A stretch of DNA of 64,000 bases, taken from NCBI GenBank assembly GCA_000987045.1, contig LAKY01000058.1:180528-244527 (forward strand), given 5' to 3'. The notes below the pieces were generated by a model. It saw nothing but the letters and a program-made list of their open reading frames with translations. It had not been told where the DNA came from and ran no database searches. Position 1 is the first letter of the stretch; each line of letters starts with the position of its first letter. Below are positions 32,869-42,127 of this stretch, piece by piece. Source of the DNA: Clostridiales bacterium PH28_bin88. GTDB taxonomy: Bacteria > Bacillota > PH28-bin88. Position numbers and translations under genes: made by a program.

Positions 32869-34140
32869 ATGTCCAATTACACGTCTCTTTGGGAATCGCT
32901 GGGCCTGGATATGGACCGGCATGACCAGTTGATGGCCGCCCTGGGTCCCATGTACGCTGAAATGTTCCTTGCACAGCCCAATCGACCCGAGGCCATGGCT
33001 TACTACGATTTCGTAGTGTCTGAGATCCACGGCCTGCGGGTGCGGGAATTGGCTGACCACCGGAAAAACGGTGGTAAGGTAGTAGGCACTTTTTGCGTTT
33101 TCTCCCCCGACGAGGTCATTCAGGCGGCGGGGGCCATCGGCGTCGGGCTGTGCGCCGGGTCGCAGTTCTGGGTGCCGGACGGGGAACAGTACCTGCCGCG
33201 CAACCTCTGCCCCCTCATCAAGGCCATTGTCGGGGCCAAGACCAGCCTCACCTGCCCTTACTTCGAATCCGCCGACCTGATCATCGGAGAGACTACCTGT
33301 GACGGGAAAAAGAAGTGCTGGGAAATCCTTAACGAGCACATCCCGGTACATGTGATGAATCTACCCCAGATGAAACGGGAAAAGGATACCGCGGCCTGGG
33401 CCGGGGAAATCAAAGACCTGATCACGAAAATCGAGGCGGTGACCGGTAACACGGTAACCGCAAGTAAACTGGCGGAAAAGATTGACCTGATCAACAAAAG
33501 ACGTACTGTCCTGCAGCGGCTTTACAATACCAGGAAGGCCAGCCCCGTGCCTATCAGCGGTAAAGACTGCCTGCTCATCTCCCAACTAGCCTTCTTCGAT
33601 GACCCCGCGCGATTTGTCGCCAAGGCCGCGGAACTCTGCGACGAACTGGAGCGGCGAGTAGCGGACGGTATAGGGGTATTCCCCAAAGACGCCCCCCGGG
33701 TGATGATTGCCGGGACCCCGCAGGCTATCCCCAACTGGCAGCCGCACCACATCATCGAAACCGCCGGGGCCGCGGTAGTGTGCGAAGAAACCTGCACCGG
33801 TACCAGGTATTTCGAGAACCTGGTCACACCGGTCAACAATGACCTGGAGGCACAGGTGCAGGCCCTGGCCGAACGGTACATGCAAATTAACTGCGCCTGC
33901 TTTACGCCCAACGAAGGCCGGATTGACGACGTTAAACGCCTTGCCCGGGAGTACCGGGTAGACGGGGTCATTTATTACAACCTGCAGTTCTGCCACGGGT
34001 ACAGCGTGGAATACAGGAAAGTGGAACGGGCCCTCAAAGAACAGGGCATCCCGGTGATGATGATCGAAACCGATTACAGCGGCAGCGACGCCGAACAGGT
34101 GCGCACGCGGGTCGAGGCCTTCCTGGAAATGCTGAGGTAA
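32869..34140 (+). CDS. Double-cubane cluster protein, 2-hydroxyacyl-CoA dehydratase/benzoyl-CoA reductase superfamily
   Basis: 423 residues of the HgdB/BcrC superfamily. Cysteines in GTFCVFSPDEV (76), GLCAGS (95), LCPLIK (114), LTCPYFESAD (129), TTCDGKKKC (144/150), EETCTGTRYF, INCACFTPN and FCHGY outline the cluster pocket. It stands alone with one activator gene, as double-cubane proteins (DCCP) do, rather than as a two-subunit dehydratase with a CoA-transferase. Known DCCP carries an [8Fe-9S] cluster and reduces small molecules such as acetylene at low potential; the natural substrate is unknown. SD GGGAGGATC precedes the ATG. A true dehydratase subunit is the alternative. Confidence 0.85.
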   Translation: MSNYTSLWESLGLDMDRHDQLMAALGPMYAEMFLAQPNRPEAMAYYDFVVSEIHGLRVRELADHRKNGGKVVGTFCVFSPDEVIQAAGAIGVGLCAGSQFWVPDGEQYLPRNLCPLIKAIVGAKTSLTCPYFESADLIIGETTCDGKKKCWEILNEHIPVHVMNLPQMKREKDTAAWAGEIKDLITKIEAVTGNTVTASKLAEKIDLINKRRTVLQRLYNTRKASPVPISGKDCLLISQLAFFDDPARFVAKAAELCDELERRVADGIGVFPKDAPRVMIAGTPQAIPNWQPHHIIETAGAAVVCEETCTGTRYFENLVTPVNNDLEAQVQALAERYMQINCACFTPNEGRIDDVKRLAREYRVDGVIYYNLQFCHGYSVEYRKVERALKEQGIPVMMIETDYSGSDAEQVRTRVEAFLEMLR

Positions 34141-34143
34141 CCC

Positions 34144-34905
34144 ATGGCGGTACTGGGTGTGGACATCGGTTCCAGGACCATCAAGCTGGTGGAAATGGAA
34201 GGAGCAAACATAACACGGCACCAGGTGGCAGACAGCGGTCATAATCCCATCCAGATGGCCAGGCAGTTGATCGGGAACCCTGGAAAATACGACAGGATCG
34301 TTACCACCGGCTACGGGCGCCACGCCGCCAGAGCAGCCTTCGCTCACGATATGGTAACGGAGATTATGGCCCACGCCACCGGGGCCAGGTTCCTTTTTCC
34401 TAAGTGCCGTACCGTCATCGATATCGGCGGGCAGGACAGCAAGGTGATCCGGCTGGGGGAAAACGGCCAGGTAGCGGACTTTTTGATGAACGACAAGTGC
34501 GCCGCCGGGACGGGCAAGTTCTTGGAAACCATGGAGCGGGCGCTGGGACTGACTTTAAACCAAATGGCGGAAAAGGCCATCACGGCACGTTCCCATATCC
34601 GCATCACCAGCATGTGCACCGTTTTTGCCGAATCAGAAGTCATCTCTCTCGTGCACCGCGAACAGCCGGTGGAGGGCATCGCCAAGGGGGTCATTTTTTC
34701 CGTCGGTGAGCGCATTGGTGGGATGGTAGCCAGGATCGGGGCAGTCCCCGATGTCGTGTTTACCGGCGGAGTTGCGGAGATACCGGGAATGAGTGAACTG
34801 CTGCGGGAATATACCAGAATCAAGAAGCTGCTGGTTCCGGACCGCCCCCAGATTACGGGAGCGCTGGGAGCAGCCCTGTGCGCGCAGTCCAAAATGCGTG
34901 GGTAA
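34144..34905 (+). CDS. ASKHA-family ATPase activator (reductase of the double-cubane protein)
   Basis: 253 residues of the BadF/BcrA/HgdC activator family. GVDIGSRTIK and DIGGQDSKVI bind ATP; the cysteines in NDKCAAGTGKFLE and TSMCTVFAESEV are the ligands of the single [4Fe-4S] cluster shared at the dimer interface. It couples ATP hydrolysis to injecting a low-potential electron into its partner, here the protein encoded 3 bp upstream. The two genes form an operon ended by the hairpin at 34904. Confidence 0.9.
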   Translation: MAVLGVDIGSRTIKLVEMEGANITRHQVADSGHNPIQMARQLIGNPGKYDRIVTTGYGRHAARAAFAHDMVTEIMAHATGARFLFPKCRTVIDIGGQDSKVIRLGENGQVADFLMNDKCAAGTGKFLETMERALGLTLNQMAEKAITARSHIRITSMCTVFAESEVISLVHREQPVEGIAKGVIFSVGERIGGMVARIGAVPDVVFTGGVAEIPGMSELLREYTRIKKLLVPDRPQITGALGAALCAQSKMRG

Positions 34906-34927
34906 GGGGGGGCACTAGCCCTCCCTT
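34904..34927 (+). terminator. Terminator-like hairpin
   Basis: AAGGGGGGGC, loop ACTA, GCCCTCCCTT directly after the activator stop codon, followed by ATTTCCTCTT (weak T-tract). Confidence 0.5.
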
Positions 34928-35019
34928 ATTTCCTCTTCCCCTAGGAAATTCATAGAAGGCATTGATTCCCGCTGCACCTCAGGATTCAACCAATTGTCAC
35001 AAGTTGCCTCTATCCCCTT

Positions 35020-35370
35020 TTACAACGCGTTTTTTACCACCTTGGCCTCCAGGATTTCACCCGTTTTGGCATCCACAAATACCCGGAACACTATGCTCTT
35101 GGCATCCTCGATTACATGCTGGCTCCAGAAATACTCTTCCACTTCATAGGCCCGATGTAGGTCGTTACCCTTGATCACCCAAGAGAGTCTAGCAGCACCG
35201 TGGGTATGGCGGCAGTACTCATGCTGGATGTGTTTCTCCGCTTCCCGGGCGGCAATCGTCCGCGCTTCTTCCAGGGTCAGGTTGACCACGTCGTGCCGGA
35301 CTATCCCTACCAGGATCAGGGCCAAGATCAGCAAGCCGGATATGACAAAGAAGATAATCAAATTAATCAC
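35020..35370 (-). CDS. Membrane-anchored PepSY-like protein
   Basis: 116 residues. Residues 1-25 are one membrane anchor (INLIIFFVISGLLILALILV); the rest is an outside PepSY-like domain with LTLEEARTIAAREAEKHI and FRVFVDAKTGEILEAKVV. PepSY domains often inhibit proteases or help in metal handling. No operon partner. It resembles short YpmB-like proteins; the role is unknown. Confidence 0.6.
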   Translation of the reverse strand: MINLIIFFVISGLLILALILVGIVRHDVVNLTLEEARTIAAREAEKHIQHEYCRHTHGAARLSWVIKGNDLHRAYEVEEYFWSQHVIEDAKSIVFRVFVDAKTGEILEAKVVKNAL

Positions 35371-35437
35371 CCACGAAACAGTGTACCCGAAAACGTTTTT
35401 CTAAGCCAGTCATGCCGGCAAATTCTTTTTAATAGAG

Positions 35438-35465
35438 GGGCCGCGGGAAATGATCCCCGCGGCCC
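35438..35465 (-). terminator. 10-bp GC hairpin downstream of the PII gene
   Basis: GGGCCGCGGG, loop of 8, CCCGCGGCCC: a perfect 10-bp stem about 80 bp past the PII stop. No good T-tract follows, so it may protect the 3' end rather than terminate. Confidence 0.45.
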
Positions 35466-35547
35466 GCCGGTTACTCAACCATCTTTATGTATCAAGTCCC
35501 CGGGGTGGTCCGGATTGCGGTTGCCGGAAACATGGCACACTTTAAAG

Positions 35548-35913
<366 letters not shown>

Positions 35914-37621
35914 TTAGCCACTTATCTTGATCTCTTCCACCAGTTTTAACATCTCCCGGCCGGGCTGGACACCGAATTCTTCCGCCAGCACTTTCCGGCA
36001 CCTTTCAAAAAGGCGTAGGGCCTCGCCGGTTTGACCGGCGGACCGGTATAACTCCATCAGGGCCAGGTACGTCTCCTCGCGGTAGGGGTTGACCACCAGC
36101 GCCCGCTGCAGCAACCCGCGCGCCCGGTCGTGGTTCGCGTTCGCGCCGGCCTCCGTATAAAGGCGGGCCAGAGTTTGCAGGGTATCCAGGTAAATCAGCT
36201 GCAGCCGTTCCCGCTCGGCAGCCGCCCAGTCCTCGTACAGGTCCTCCTCCAGCAGGTCTCCCCTGTACAGTTCCAGGGCCTGTTCCAGGCGCACCCGCGC
36301 TCCCGCCTCGTTGCCGCTCTCCAGGTCCATGAGGCCCATTTTTACCTTTTGATCGAATTCCTCCGTGTCCAGGGTATAGTCTTTATTTGGGTTAAACCAG
36401 ATCGTACCGCGCTCGTCGCCGAAGAAAGGGGTCTTCCCCTTCGTCTCTACGCCGGCCGGTGTTAAGGCCCGCCGCAGCCGGCTCAAGGTAACCCGCAGCG
36501 AGACCGCCGCCGAATCCGGTTCGGCCTCCGGCCACAACAGTTCCATCAACTGCTCGCGGGTTACCCGCCGGCCCTTGTGCAGCACAAGGTACTTGAACAG
36601 GGTCTTGACCTTGCGAGTCTGCCAGGCCTTTTCCGGCACCGCCACCCCGTCTATGACCACCTCGAGGTTGCCGAACAACCTGATCCGGATGCCGGGTATA
36701 CCGGCGGGCGGCAGCTCCACGCCAGACCCCGCGCCGGTAAACCCGGTTTCTTCGGGCCACGGCTCGCCCTTCAACCTGGCCATCACCGCCCTGATCTCCT
36801 TCCGCCGCGCGCCCTGGACCCTTTCCGCCAGGGCCGCCAGCGGCTCCAGGGCCTCGTTACCGAACCAGTAACCTAAAAGGTACTCGGCGTAACCCGGGTG
36901 AATCCCCGTTTCCAGCGCCCGCAGGCACTGGGCAAGCACCGTGGGGCGGTGCCAGTCCCAGAACACGCGGTAGCTGTACCGGGAGGCCAGGGCCAGGGCT
37001 TTGGCCAGGTAGTCATCGGCCTGCCTGGGCTGGTTGCGGCAGGTGTAAAGCTGGGCCAGGTGCAGGTAGGCGCCTGTCAAGATCTGCTTGGCCCCCTTGC
37101 GCTTGCTCACTTTGGCCGAGTTGAGCAGGTGCCGCTCCGCCAGGTCCAGTTCCCCCGCCTCCCGGGCGACCGCGCCAAAGATCGAATGCCCCAGTTCCTC
37201 CAGGCCTTGCCCGCAGTTTAGGGCTCGCAGGGTGTCCAGGGCACGGCGCGCATCGTCCAGGGCGGTGCGGGCGTGGCCCCGGTGGGAATCCAGCAGGGCC
37301 AGGTCCAGCCTGGTAATGTTGGCCATGGCGCCGTTTCCCGCCCGCTCGAAAAAGTAAAGGGAGGACTGCAACAGTTCCCTGGCCTGGTCCAGGCGGCCCC
37401 GCTGGTAGTGGGAAAAGGCCCTGGCCCGCTCGGCGTATGCCTTGAAGTAGGCGGAGTCATATTTCTCGCCCAGGCTCCAGAGTTCTTCCCGCACCCCATC
37501 GGCGGTGTCCTCGTCGTCCTGTGAGGTCGAAAAGCTCCTGGTAACGCTGCCGGTACAGCATCACCGGGGGTAGTGAAGGCGGGTACAGCTTGGCCTCCAC
37601 CACCGGTACACGCAGGCGCAT
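35914..37621 (-). pseudogene. BTAD/wHTH regulator with large internal deletion
   Basis: ATG 37621 (SD GGGGGG) starts RLRVPVVEAKLYPPSLPPVM, the opening of MalT-like regulators such as 16615. After about 33 residues (YRQRYQELFD) the frame is lost and coding continues in another frame at VREELWSLGEKYDSAYFKAY, deep in the TPR region. The whole STAND ATPase is missing. The remainder is intact: TPR, wHTH (IRIRLFGNLEVVIDG, VTREQLMELLWPEAEPDSAA) and BTAD to the end (526 codons). The ATPase-less C-terminal part could still be made from an internal start and would then resemble a small SARP. It is divergent from the secreted protein at 37877. Confidence 0.75.
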
Positions 37622-37752
37622 GGTATTCCCCCCTTTTGTCTTTTGTTAAAGTTACATGAATTATTTTCTATGCCTTCTTTTTTTCTCCTGCTTTTGATCA
37701 AACATCCCTGACGGACCACTGACTATACATCCGCACCCCTGCACCGCCGTCC

Positions 37753-37785
37753 TGTAACGTTTCTGTAACGCCGGTTTGATAACTT
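37753..37785 (+). promoter_or_regulatory. SARP-type promoter, site 2
   Basis: TGTAAC (37753-37758), 5 bp, TGTAAC (37764-37769), 10 bp, TAACTT (37780-37785). GCCGG follows the second half-site as in site 3. It faces the secreted protein at 37877 and lies next to the damaged BTAD regulator. Confidence 0.65.
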
Positions 37786-37876
37786 ACTACCGTAAACGGC
37801 TTGCCGGCTAGGCGGCCACGAGGACTCGGTGTAAAAAAAAAACGAAAGGATGCGGAAGACCATGAGGTGGGAAGTC

Positions 37877-40800
37877 ATGAGAAAAACCCTGTCCCTTCTG
37901 GTGCTGGTCTCGCTCTGTACCGGTCTCCTGACCGGCCCGGCAGGGCTAAGACCTCCGGAAGCCCTGGCGGCTGTCGCCGGCCAGGAGGTGCAGAACACCA
38001 AGAGCAAGCTCATCAGCGACCTGCGGGACAAGATGCAGAAACTGAACTACATCTCCCGGCACTACGACAGCAGCGCCGGGGCGCTGTACGAGTCCATGGA
38101 GACCCTGGTGACCACCCTCGACAGCATGGACTACCAGTACAGTTCCTCCGTTCTGGGAGGGACTGCGCACTATCCTAAAACGGGCGGGTCGACGATCTAC
38201 CTCTCCGATGAATTTTTCAGCCGGGACCGTTTTGGCGCGGGGGTTAATCCGGGGATGAGCGACAGCCAGAAAAATGAGGCGGACCGGAAGTTCATGCTGA
38301 GCCAGGAGGCCGTCCTGCTGCACGAGGCGGTGCACGTCAACCAGAACCTCCAGTACAAGACGCTGCAGGCTTTAAAAGGCCTGGTCCCCCTCCCGGGCCT
38401 GGGGAACCGGGCCGAGGGGGAAGCCTACCTGATGCAGTACATCCTGCTGAGAACCCTCAGCGGGGACGGCTCGCTGACGGAAACCAGCAACGCCCTGCTG
38501 GGTGTAAGAGAAAACTGGACCTCGATCTACAACTTCGACGACCCGGAGAGCCTGGATTCCTTCCACAAGAGCCTTGGCATCGACGGGGCGCTAAGGCTGC
38601 TGGACGGCGGGGTGGACCGGGCGTACGACAGGTTGAAGAGGTACGAAGCAGTTCTGTCCTCTCTGCCGTCGGGCGCCAGTACCAAACTGCGGCTGACCTT
38701 CAAGCTCGTCGATGACCAGGGGAGGCCCGCCGCGGGGTACCCCATCAAGATTGAAGCCGCCGCTGCGGACCCCCGGCGGCAGGTGTTTTTCACCGGTTTA
38801 AACGGTGAGATGCAGACCGGCTACCACTCCTGGTCCGATCTGGCCAGGATGTTTCTGGCCAACGCCACTTACGCCGGCTACCTGCAGCACAAGGACGGCA
38901 GGAAGGTCTCCCTTTTCAGGTTTACCGGGGAGGAACTGTTCAATCCTGGCCGCTTCAAAAGAGATAGCGACGGGCATTACTCCATCGACCTGGGATCGGC
39001 TTCGATTACCGGGCAAAAGCCAATGGAAGCTGGTAAAGGCGCCCAAAAGTCCACCCTGCGGTTAAACCTGGTGGGCCCCGGGGGCAGCATCCCCGCGAGC
39101 AAGGTGGAGATCGGCTCCCGGCGCTTGAGGGATGAGGCGGAGAAGCTTATCGAGCGGGCGCAGGGATACCTGGGCAAGCTGGCCCAGGCCATTACCGCCT
39201 ACCTGCCGGATCCCAAGACAAGTATGGACGTCTCCATCCAGCGGCAGGTCATCTCCGACGGCGGGGAGATCACCGTGGACTTCACCCCCGTGCCGGTACT
39301 GCCGGTATATAACGAGGGCTGGTACGAGGGCATGAAAGACGAAGAGAAGAAAGCCAGGCTCGAGGGCATCATCCAGCAGGCAGAGGGGTTGTTCCAGCAG
39401 GCCCTGGCCAGCAACGGCATCGTCGACGCCCAGGGAGGCGGGCCGGCCTACACCCTGTCCGAATACGCCGCCAGCGTTGCCGGGGTCGGCTCACCCGCCC
39501 TCCGGTATTACTTTAACAGCTCGCTGTATGACCAGGACCCTTTAAGGGTCATGTGGAACCAGATGCTGCAACGGCAATGGAGCCAGGCTTTCCCCAGGGC
39601 CCAAAACGCGCTGGCTTACTTAACGGCCCGGGGCAAGGAGAAAGAGCGAATTGAGGCGGAACTCGCCAAAGACAACTTCGATCCTCGGGACCTCATCGTT
39701 GATCAACCCGGCAGCACCGGCCGTTTCTACTTCACCTTTGAGGACCAGGCCAGCCGGGAGAAGATGGACGCCGTCATCCAAAAGGCCAGCGACCAGTACG
39801 ACAGCGCCATCCAGCGCTGCAGCGATTACGTGCGGCAGATGAGTGACTACTTCAACGACGCGGAGCTCTGGAAGTCATACACACGGTATAAGGACCTGTA
39901 CTTGTTCCTGCCCAGTGACAGCCGCCTGCCGGACCACCAGGATTTTAGCCTGCGCAGCGCGCTGGACACCGACAGGTACATCACCACCTCCCGGTACCTG
40001 GACGCCCTGATCAGGAGCAAGTCTACCGTCATCCAGGCGCTGGAGGAACAGCGGGACCGGGTCCTGGCCGAGGAGCGGGCAAAGGAAGAGGAGAAACAAG
40101 CCTCGGCATCCGGGGCCGCCGCCATCCTGCAGCAGGTGGAAGCCAAAGTCGCGGAACTGCGGCCCGGCTACCAGTTGCTCAGGCAGTTCGATCCCCATAC
40201 CACAGGCAGCAAGCTGGTCACGGTCAACGCCCGGCTGCAGCACTACCTGAGGTGGAAGGCGGGAATAGACCAGGCCCAGACCGGCTGGGGCCAGAACTAT
40301 ACCGTCTCATTACTGCACGAGGACCTGACCGGCCTGCTCAACATCTTGAAAGACCTGGCCCCGGCGCTGGGAATGGGGAGCGGTTCGGACATCTCAGGCG
40401 CCCTGGCCCTTACCGATTACTCGGAAGAGACGCTGAAAAGAAAGCTGGCCGCGGCAACCCGTTACGCCGGCGCGGTATCCACTTTACAAAGCAAGGCTTA
40501 CCAGCACGGCCAGGAAGTACAGCGGCTTGACGACATGATGGAGCAGGCCAGGGCTCTGGCCCCGGACCAGACCGAGGCCCAGCGGATGCGGCTGGGGCAG
40601 GCCATCGGAGAAATAAGGGACATCTCCTACTACGGGAATGACGACCTGATCGGGGAAGCCCTCCAGGGCCTGGCCAGCGGGGCTAGCAACCTCAAGGTGG
40701 AGAACAATACCGTGCAGCCCCCTGCTCAACCGCCGGCGCAGGCGGCCCAGCAGGCCCCCCCTATCAGCATCCAGGTGAACGACAGCCCGGTAGCGTCGGA

Positions 40801-41941
40801 TGTACCGCCGCAGATCATCAACCAGCGGACCATGGTGCCTTTGCGTTTCGTTGCCCAGGCACTGCAGGCCAAGGTGGAGTGGCGGGACAGTGACAGATCG
40901 GTGATTGTCACCTCCAAGGGAAAATCACCCACCGCGGTGCCGCCGGGCAGCGGGGAGTTGAGGGTGGTGGTCGACGGGCGCGAGATAAGGGGTGACGTCC
41001 CCCCCGTCATCGTGGAGGGACGCACCCTGGTGCCCGTCCGTTTCGTGGCCGAGGCCATGGGCGCCAAGGTAGGCTGGGATGGGGAAAACCGGCGCGTCTT
41101 GATCAAGACAACCGCTCAGGAAACCCCGAGCCCGCAACCGCCGCCGGCCAGTACCGGCGCGAGCGTGCAGTGGGATGAGTGGACAGTGCGCGGGACGGCG
41201 GATGACGCCAGGCAGCAGGGGGAATCCCCCTGGACAGCCGGTGGTGATACCCTCAGCTACACCGGCACGGGTACCCACTTATATCACAACGACTTCGTCA
41301 TTACACGCGGGGACTTCGATGTTTCCGACATCCTGGTAACCTTTGAGGCGACGGGAACCTTCAGGACTGACTACGGTTACACCGGGCCGGTGATTGCCTT
41401 TACCCGGCCGGAAAACGTCCAGAGCAACGTCAACAGCGCCGGCACCATCGGCGTGGGCGGCTGGTACAGTTGGGAACCGGGCAAGCAAGACCGGGGGCTC
41501 CTGCTGGTGCTCATCTCCAGGTTGGCGCTCATCCAGCCCATGCTGCCGGACTCGGTAAACACGCTCTCCCCCTGGCTCATCCTACAAATCACCACCGGCA
41601 GCGTGTCGCCGGTAATTTCGTACTCCATGAATAATTTCCCCCCTTCAATTTTACGCTGTCAGCCCGCGTGTTACTGTACCATGGTGACCATCTTCCAGCC
41701 GGGCATCCCTCCTTGCGGGTTTCCGCTTACTTCTCCTGGTCTTCCCCCTTCCCGCGGTTGCCACCCTAACGGGCAAAACAGAGCCGCGGAAGGGTTTAAC
41801 CCCTCCACGGCTTTTTTCTACTGTGCTACTATTTCAAATTCAGTGGAAGTGACCAACTCTCCACTGCGGTACAGCTCAATAAGGTATTTGCCCGGTGGCC
41901 AATTGTCCGTTTCCCTTCGTCTTCTACTTCAACTTCACTGA
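37877..41941 (+). CDS. Large secreted HExxH-containing protein with stalk domains, 3' end replaced
   Basis: Start ATG 37877 is preferred over 37850 and 37862 because SD AGGTGG lies 6 nt upstream. Signal peptide RKTLSLLVLVSLCTGLLTGP. A helical domain holds LLHEAVHVNQN (HExxH, zinc-metalloprotease-like), with EGEAYLMQY about 35 residues later as the possible third ligand. Long coiled-coil-prone segments follow, then two stalk halves (TMVPLRFVAQALQAKVEW, TLVPVRFVAEAMGAKVGW) and a beta-rich domain. From about 41500 the protein homology ends at GWYSWEPGKQDRG; the remaining 145 codons are antisense to foreign scraps, so the C-terminus is a rearrangement product. Controlled by the SARP-type site at 37753. 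Confidence 0.75.
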   Translation: MRKTLSLLVLVSLCTGLLTGPAGLRPPEALAAVAGQEVQNTKSKLISDLRDKMQKLNYISRHYDSSAGALYESMETLVTTLDSMDYQYSSSVLGGTAHYPKTGGSTIYLSDEFFSRDRFGAGVNPGMSDSQKNEADRKFMLSQEAVLLHEAVHVNQNLQYKTLQALKGLVPLPGLGNRAEGEAYLMQYILLRTLSGDGSLTETSNALLGVRENWTSIYNFDDPESLDSFHKSLGIDGALRLLDGGVDRAYDRLKRYEAVLSSLPSGASTKLRLTFKLVDDQGRPAAGYPIKIEAAAADPRRQVFFTGLNGEMQTGYHSWSDLARMFLANATYAGYLQHKDGRKVSLFRFTGEELFNPGRFKRDSDGHYSIDLGSASITGQKPMEAGKGAQKSTLRLNLVGPGGSIPASKVEIGSRRLRDEAEKLIERAQGYLGKLAQAITAYLPDPKTSMDVSIQRQVISDGGEITVDFTPVPVLPVYNEGWYEGMKDEEKKARLEGIIQQAEGLFQQALASNGIVDAQGGGPAYTLSEYAASVAGVGSPALRYYFNSSLYDQDPLRVMWNQMLQRQWSQAFPRAQNALAYLTARGKEKERIEAELAKDNFDPRDLIVDQPGSTGRFYFTFEDQASREKMDAVIQKASDQYDSAIQRCSDYVRQMSDYFNDAELWKSYTRYKDLYLFLPSDSRLPDHQDFSLRSALDTDRYITTSRYLDALIRSKSTVIQALEEQRDRVLAEERAKEEEKQASASGAAAILQQVEAKVAELRPGYQLLRQFDPHTTGSKLVTVNARLQHYLRWKAGIDQAQTGWGQNYTVSLLHEDLTGLLNILKDLAPALGMGSGSDISGALALTDYSEETLKRKLAAATRYAGAVSTLQSKAYQHGQEVQRLDDMMEQARALAPDQTEAQRMRLGQAIGEIRDISYYGNDDLIGEALQGLASGASNLKVENNTVQPPAQPPAQAAQQAPPISIQVNDSPVASDVPPQIINQRTMVPLRFVAQALQAKVEWRDSDRSVIVTSKGKSPTAVPPGSGELRVVVDGREIRGDVPPVIVEGRTLVPVRFVAEAMGAKVGWDGENRRVLIKTTAQETPSPQPPPASTGASVQWDEWTVRGTADDARQQGESPWTAGGDTLSYTGTGTHLYHNDFVITRGDFDVSDILVTFEATGTFRTDYGYTGPVIAFTRPENVQSNVNSAGTIGVGGWYSWEPGKQDRGLLLVLISRLALIQPMLPDSVNTLSPWLILQITTGSVSPVISYSMNNFPPSILRCQPACYCTMVTIFQPGIPPCGFPLTSPGLPPSRGCHPNGQNRAAEGFNPSTAFFYCATISNSVEVTNSPLRYSSIRYLPGGQLSVSLRLLLQLH
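41500..41628 (-). pseudogene. AIM24-family protein, N-terminal scrap
   Basis: ATG 41628 with an AAGGGGGG SD starts MEYEITGDTLPVVICRMSQG and continues ESVFTESGSMGWMSANLEMS, an exact AIM24 (TIGR00266) opening. Homology stops at about 41500, where the plus-strand secreted protein also loses its homology. The two genes were therefore cut and joined head to head. Confidence 0.75.
41671..41712 (-). pseudogene. C-terminal scrap of a stalk-domain protein
   Basis: Reads MPGWKMVTMVQ and TAA, matching the end of the stalk protein at 51065 (DWQPDWKMVTLTQ). Only about 13 codons remain. Confidence 0.45.
41779..41852. repeat. Terminator-containing repeat, copy 1
   Basis: Nearly identical to 52034-52106. 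Contains hairpin AGCCGCGGAAGG ... CCTCCACGGCT followed by TTTTTT (plus strand), then the reverse complement of codons for TSTEFEIV. Confidence 0.8.
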
Positions 41942-42030
41942 CGGAAACGTGGCAGATCGTCTCCCATACCGGATTGACTTCGCTATCCTCCAAGCAGGTA
42001 AGCAGGGCGAAAACCAGCGCAGACCGGTCT
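41818..42030 (-). pseudogene. C-terminal scrap of unknown secreted protein, frameshifted
   Basis: Two frames: VNPVWETICHVSVSEVEVED, then after a one-base shift DNWPPGKYLIELYRSGELVT and STEFEIVAQ with a TAG at 41818. The pattern 'W-P-x-G-x-Y-x-V/I-E-L-Y-x-x-G' is typical of surface beta-domains. A second shorter copy of its last residues is at 52072. Confidence 0.45.
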
Positions 42031-42074
42031 TCCAGGCGTTTCTCCCTCTCCGGGGGACAAGCCTGCGGGAAGAG

Positions 42075-42109
42075 ATCGAAGGGATACCTCTTGTCGGTAT
42101 CCCTTCGAT
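42075..42109 (-). terminator. 14-bp perfect hairpin after the TPR/stalk gene
   Basis: ATCGAAGGGATACC, 7-nt loop, GGTATCCCTTCGAT. It lies 20 bp past the stop codon of the gene at 42128. No T-tract follows. Confidence 0.5.
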
Positions 42110-42127
42110 GATCCGTACTTCTACCTT

